DNA of 9,301 nucleotides, from assembly GCA_002450255.1 (NCBI GenBank), contig DJYW01000170.1, forward strand, positions 1 to 9,301, read 5' to 3'. This DNA is from Gammaproteobacteria bacterium UBA6968. Its GTDB lineage: Bacteria; Pseudomonadota; Gammaproteobacteria; Pseudomonadales; Azotimanducaceae. This document shows positions 7,042 through 9,301 of this stretch, in pieces (positions within the stretch are counted from its first letter, which is position 1; the number at the start of each line of letters is the position of its first letter). Below the pieces are notes generated by a model that made no database searches, was not told the origin of the DNA, and saw only the letters and a program-made list of their open reading frames with translations. The translations under genes were made by a program, and so were the position numbers.

Positions 7042-8289
7042 GGTCACCGCCGCAGGCGTGAGACAAGGTGTCGAATACTGCGCGACATCTTCCGCAACAT
7101 TCGCACTGAAGTCATCCAGCGCACCTGGATAGACGCTTAGCACGCGATTCCAGCTGGGCACGTAAGGCATTTCCTCGCCGCTATCGAGAAACGACCGCCC
7201 CGCTTTAAGTACATTGGTAGCAAACGTCTCAATAGCTCTTTCTTCGGCATCGCGATCAAAACGCAGGCCATTCATCGTCGCGTCATTGCTATAAGATTCG
7301 ATTAAGTCGAGGGCAATACGCAAATAAGAGGCTTTGACGGTTCGAACAGTGCCTTGATCGAAAACCAGCCCAAAGGTCGCCATAATCCGAAAGAGCGAAG
7401 TCGAAATATCCGTACTCATACGCGACAAGCCACGACGGCTATCATCTGCCGAGAGTTCCTGATGCTTGTGATCATAGTTGTCAGCAACCTCAACCTGACA
7501 AACACGCTTAGTGGAGTGATTGCGATAGATCTCGGTGAGGATGCCGACCTCAAGCCCCCAGTCCGCCGGAATCCTCAGGCTTTTCACAACATCCACGCGC
7601 ATAGCAAACTCCCCGGCCAAGGGATACCGAAAACTGTCGAGATAATCCAAAAACGGATGGCCGTCAAAAACCCGTTTCATAGCGCGGACAAGTGGCGAAA
7701 CCAGTAATCTGCTGACGCGGCCATTGAGCTTGCCATCCGCAACACGCGCATAGAAACCTTTGCAAAACTGGTAGTTAAAGCGCGGGTTGGCGACAGGATA
7801 AAGTAGCCTGGACAGCAGACCGCGCTCATACGTGACAATATCGCAATCGTGCAATGCGACTGCGTCAATCTCGGTCATGCTTTGGATGTAGCCGAGGCAA
7901 TACCAAACATTGCAGCCCTTACCGAGCTCACCCGGCGCAAGACCAAAGTTTTTAAGTTTCGCTTGTATAGCCTGCATGCGGGGGCCGTCGTTCCAAATGA
8001 CCGTATGTGGAATCGCGAGTCGGGAGAAATACTTTAGGGCGTACCGATACTCTGACTCGGTAGCGCGATCCAAGCCAATCACCACATGCGATAGATAGGT
8101 CGCCCCGCTAAGCTCATCCAAGATGTGAGCTAATGCGGGCTGCTCGAGCTCCGAATATAAGCACGGTAAAACCAGGGCCATAGGCCTCTGTTTAGAAAAC
8201 TCATGCAGCTCCGCCTCAAGTGCGTCAACCGGGCGAGTCGCCAAGTTATGCAAAGTTGTGATAATGCCGTTCTGAAAAAAATCACTCAT
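7033..8289 (-). CDS. gpgS: Glucosyl-3-phosphoglycerate synthase (GT81)
   Basis: A 418-residue retaining glycosyltransferase of the GpgS type. It moves glucose from an NDP-glucose to 3-phospho-D-glycerate, giving glucosyl-3-phosphoglycerate, the committed step of glucosylglycerate synthesis. The opening 'SDFFQNGIITTLHNL' is typical of the bacterial GpgS group. 'ALVLPCLYSELEQPA' (38-52) is the first Rossmann strand and nucleotide-sugar loop. 'ALHDCDIVTY' holds the metal-binding D148-x-D150 motif. 'NYQFCKGFYAR' (172-182), 'GEFAMR' (226-231), 'WGLEVGIL' (244-251) and 'YDHKHQ' (272-277, with candidate metal-binding His274 or His276) follow in the order expected of GT81. The ATG at 8289 has only a weak ribosome site, and 36 bases separate it from the gpgP stop, so the two are probably cotranscribed. 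The 3' end runs 9 bp into the phosphorylase gene on the other strand. A mannosyl-transferring relative is less likely, because the sugar-phosphorylase opposite belongs to a glucose-specific family. Confidence 0.87.
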   Translation of the reverse strand: MSDFFQNGIITTLHNLATRPVDALEAELHEFSKQRPMALVLPCLYSELEQPALAHILDELSGATYLSHVVIGLDRATESEYRYALKYFSRLAIPHTVIWNDGPRMQAIQAKLKNFGLAPGELGKGCNVWYCLGYIQSMTEIDAVALHDCDIVTYERGLLSRLLYPVANPRFNYQFCKGFYARVADGKLNGRVSRLLVSPLVRAMKRVFDGHPFLDYLDSFRYPLAGEFAMRVDVVKSLRIPADWGLEVGILTEIYRNHSTKRVCQVEVADNYDHKHQELSADDSRRGLSRMSTDISTSLFRIMATFGLVFDQGTVRTVKASYLRIALDLIESYSNDATMNGLRFDRDAEERAIETFATNVLKAGRSFLDSGEEMPYVPSWNRVLSVYPGALDDFSANVAEDVAQYSTPCLTPAAVTSA

Positions 8290-8325
8290 GATTGTCTACC
8301 AAATTACTATAGCTAATTTATATCG
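8290..8325 (-). promoter_or_regulatory. AT-rich gpgP-gpgS spacer with palindrome
   Basis: The 36-base spacer is strongly AT-rich and contains AAATTA-CTATAGC-TAATTT at 8301-8319, a 6-bp inverted repeat around a 7-base centre. In the message it would form a weak hairpin just before the gpgS ribosome site, which itself is poor (GGTAGA at best). A TATAGT box on the minus strand could act as a -10 for a second gpgS promoter, but I see no matching -35. The spacer may set the ratio of synthase to phosphatase. Confidence 0.3.
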
Positions 8326-9168
8326 TTATTTTGCTAAAACCGCCTGCTTCACCGAGCTTAACCAAGCTAGATGGCCTGGCGTGGAAACCCGATGAATTCT
8401 GGGTCCGGCAGGCACCTCCAGCCAGCCACCCTCGCGCTGCGGGAAAACCAGCGCTACATCGCCGCTAGCTAGCATATCTATATCGTTAGGTGCATCGCCG
8501 CACGCTAATACTTTTGGCCGATAACTGTCAGACGAGTATTTAGACACCAAATACTTACACGCTGTAGCCTTGTCACATTGCGCATCCATAACGCAGAAAA
8601 AACGACCACCCAAGACCACCTTCAGCCCGTCTTGATCCAATGCCTGAGTAAACCTCGTAAAAGCCGCTTCAGAATCTTGCCAAACCAACGGTTCACTGGC
8701 GCTACGCCTTAGCGCATCCGCAGCGGACTGTTTATCTAACCCAGTACGCCCCCGCAGCTCAGCTACCGTCATATCCGCGAAGCCGCGGAACTCAAACCCT
8801 TGCTGCGATCGCAACGCCTTTAACACTTCGCGAATAACAGCCGCGCTTTTGCCAAGTATCTCGGGTCCAGATTGATGCGGCCATGCGATCCCCGCACCGT
8901 TCTCAAAAATAATCGGCGCTGGTTGCGCGCGCAGCCGATTTATTGCGACAACTTCCAGGTAACTTTTGCTGGTGACGGGGATACAAACGTTGCCCCATCC
9001 GGTGACTTCATCGAGCGTTAGACAGGCGTTTTCAATATCGTAAGCATCGTCGAGTAAAGTGCCGTCCAAATCGGTGAAAATAATCCAGGTGGGGGGTGAC
9101 TTTGCGTCGCTGCCATGCATAAACGTGCTCGAGGAGGGGTTAATCGGCGGAGTGATCGTCGCGGTCAC
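8326..9168 (-). CDS. gpgP: Glucosyl-3-phosphoglycerate phosphatase (HAD-IIB, MPGP/YedP type)
   Basis: A 280-residue phosphatase of the HAD superfamily, Cof/mannosyl-3-phosphoglycerate phosphatase subgroup. It should remove the phosphate from glucosyl-3-phosphoglycerate to give glucosylglycerate in the cytoplasm. Motif I is 'FTDLDGTLLDD' with nucleophile Asp33 and acid/base Asp35. Motif II is 'PVTSKSYLEV' (Thr66-Ser67). 'FENGAGI' (88-94) and 'GGRFFCVMD' (187-195) are marks of the MPGP subgroup. The motif III lysine is probably Lys200, and motif IV is 'CGDAPNDIDML' with Asp225 and Asp229. The length is usual. The GTG at 9168 is chosen because GAGG lies 8 bases before it and because it overlaps the stop of the preceding frame as GTGA. 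An ATG at 9120 would drop 16 non-conserved residues but lacks a ribosome site. Members of this subgroup act on both mannosyl and glucosyl phosphoglycerate; pairing with gpgS decides the name here. Confidence 0.86.
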   Translation of the reverse strand: MTATITPPINPSSSTFMHGSDAKSPPTWIIFTDLDGTLLDDAYDIENACLTLDEVTGWGNVCIPVTSKSYLEVVAINRLRAQPAPIIFENGAGIAWPHQSGPEILGKSAAVIREVLKALRSQQGFEFRGFADMTVAELRGRTGLDKQSAADALRRSASEPLVWQDSEAAFTRFTQALDQDGLKVVLGGRFFCVMDAQCDKATACKYLVSKYSSDSYRPKVLACGDAPNDIDMLASGDVALVFPQREGGWLEVPAGPRIHRVSTPGHLAWLSSVKQAVLAK

Positions 9169-9301
9169 GATACAGACCTCAACGCTCTGTTCGGTTGCCG
9201 ACGGTTACGAGCGCCTCGCGTCGCCATGTGCTCGCCTGCCATCCGCAACTCTTGTTCAAGCTTTTTCATCCAATCTGGCCACCAATTCACTACGCCTTGC
9301 A
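9165..9301 (-). CDS. 3' end of an unidentified gene leading the gpgP-gpgS operon (partial)
   Basis: On the minus strand a frame enters from beyond the right edge and stays open for 44 codons to a TGA at 9167-9165. That TGA shares four bases (GTGA) with the gpgP start, the classic sign of translational coupling. The visible tail is hydrophilic: a tryptophan pair followed by 'PDWMKKLEQELRMAG', then an arginine-rich, probably disordered end ('RGARNRRQPNRALRSVS'). The gpgP ribosome site (GAGG, 9177-9180) lies inside this frame. I do not recognise the family. A cytoplasmic tail of a membrane protein or the end of a soluble enzyme are both possible. Forty-four open codons could also occur by chance, so this call rests mainly on the overlap. 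Confidence 0.5.
   Translation of the reverse strand, partial: QGVVNWWPDWMKKLEQELRMAGEHMATRGARNRRQPNRALRSVS
9177..9180 (-). promoter_or_regulatory. Shine-Dalgarno site deciding the gpgP GTG start
   Basis: GAGG on the minus strand is 8 bases before the GTG at 9168-9166. The only nearby ATG (9120) has no purine-rich element before it. The site lies within the upstream frame, which would support coupled translation. Confidence 0.6.

Overview
The window reads as a piece of a proteobacterial chromosome, most likely from a marine or otherwise salt-exposed gammaproteobacterium. The evidence is a tRNA-Arg gene of enteric/pseudomonad type with an encoded CCA end, Shine-Dalgarno-led genes with frequent TTG/GTG starts, a classic lipobox lipoprotein, and genes for the compatible solute glucosylglycerate. 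Base composition looks balanced by eye (not computed). The exact taxon cannot be fixed from this sequence alone.

Layout. Bases 1-1250 are gene-poor and hold one small PEGA-domain lipoprotein (430-819, +). A tRNA-Arg(TCT) gene lies at 1251-1327 on the minus strand. A non-coding stretch with a palindrome and an imperfect repeat follows, then a full-length amidohydrolase of the N-acyl-D-amino-acid deacylase superfamily (1681-3432, +). It faces a sodium:solute symporter gene (3516-5168, -) tail to tail. The symporter is divergent from a GH13_18 sugar phosphorylase (5308-7041, +), and 139 bp of control region lie between them. The phosphorylase converges on a minus-strand operon, and their ends overlap by 9 bp. 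Read in its own direction, that operon is an unidentified gene cut by the window edge (9165-9301), then gpgP (8326-9168), then gpgS (7033-8289).

How the genes fit together. The right half looks like a complete turnover module for glucosylglycerate, a negatively charged compatible solute. GpgS joins glucose from an NDP-glucose to 3-phosphoglycerate. GpgP, a HAD phosphatase, removes the phosphate to give glucosylglycerate. The GH13_18 enzyme, best read as glucosylglycerate phosphorylase, would split it to glucose-1-phosphate and glycerate. Synthesis and breakdown are therefore encoded on opposite strands with interlocked 3' ends. The symporter divergent from the phosphorylase is a candidate osmolyte or sugar importer, but its substrate cannot be read from the sequence. 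The parts belong to known families. What merits attention is the arrangement, the unassigned gene leading the gpgP-gpgS operon, the unassigned symporter, and an amidohydrolase that seems to lack two histidine ligands of classical D-aminoacylases.
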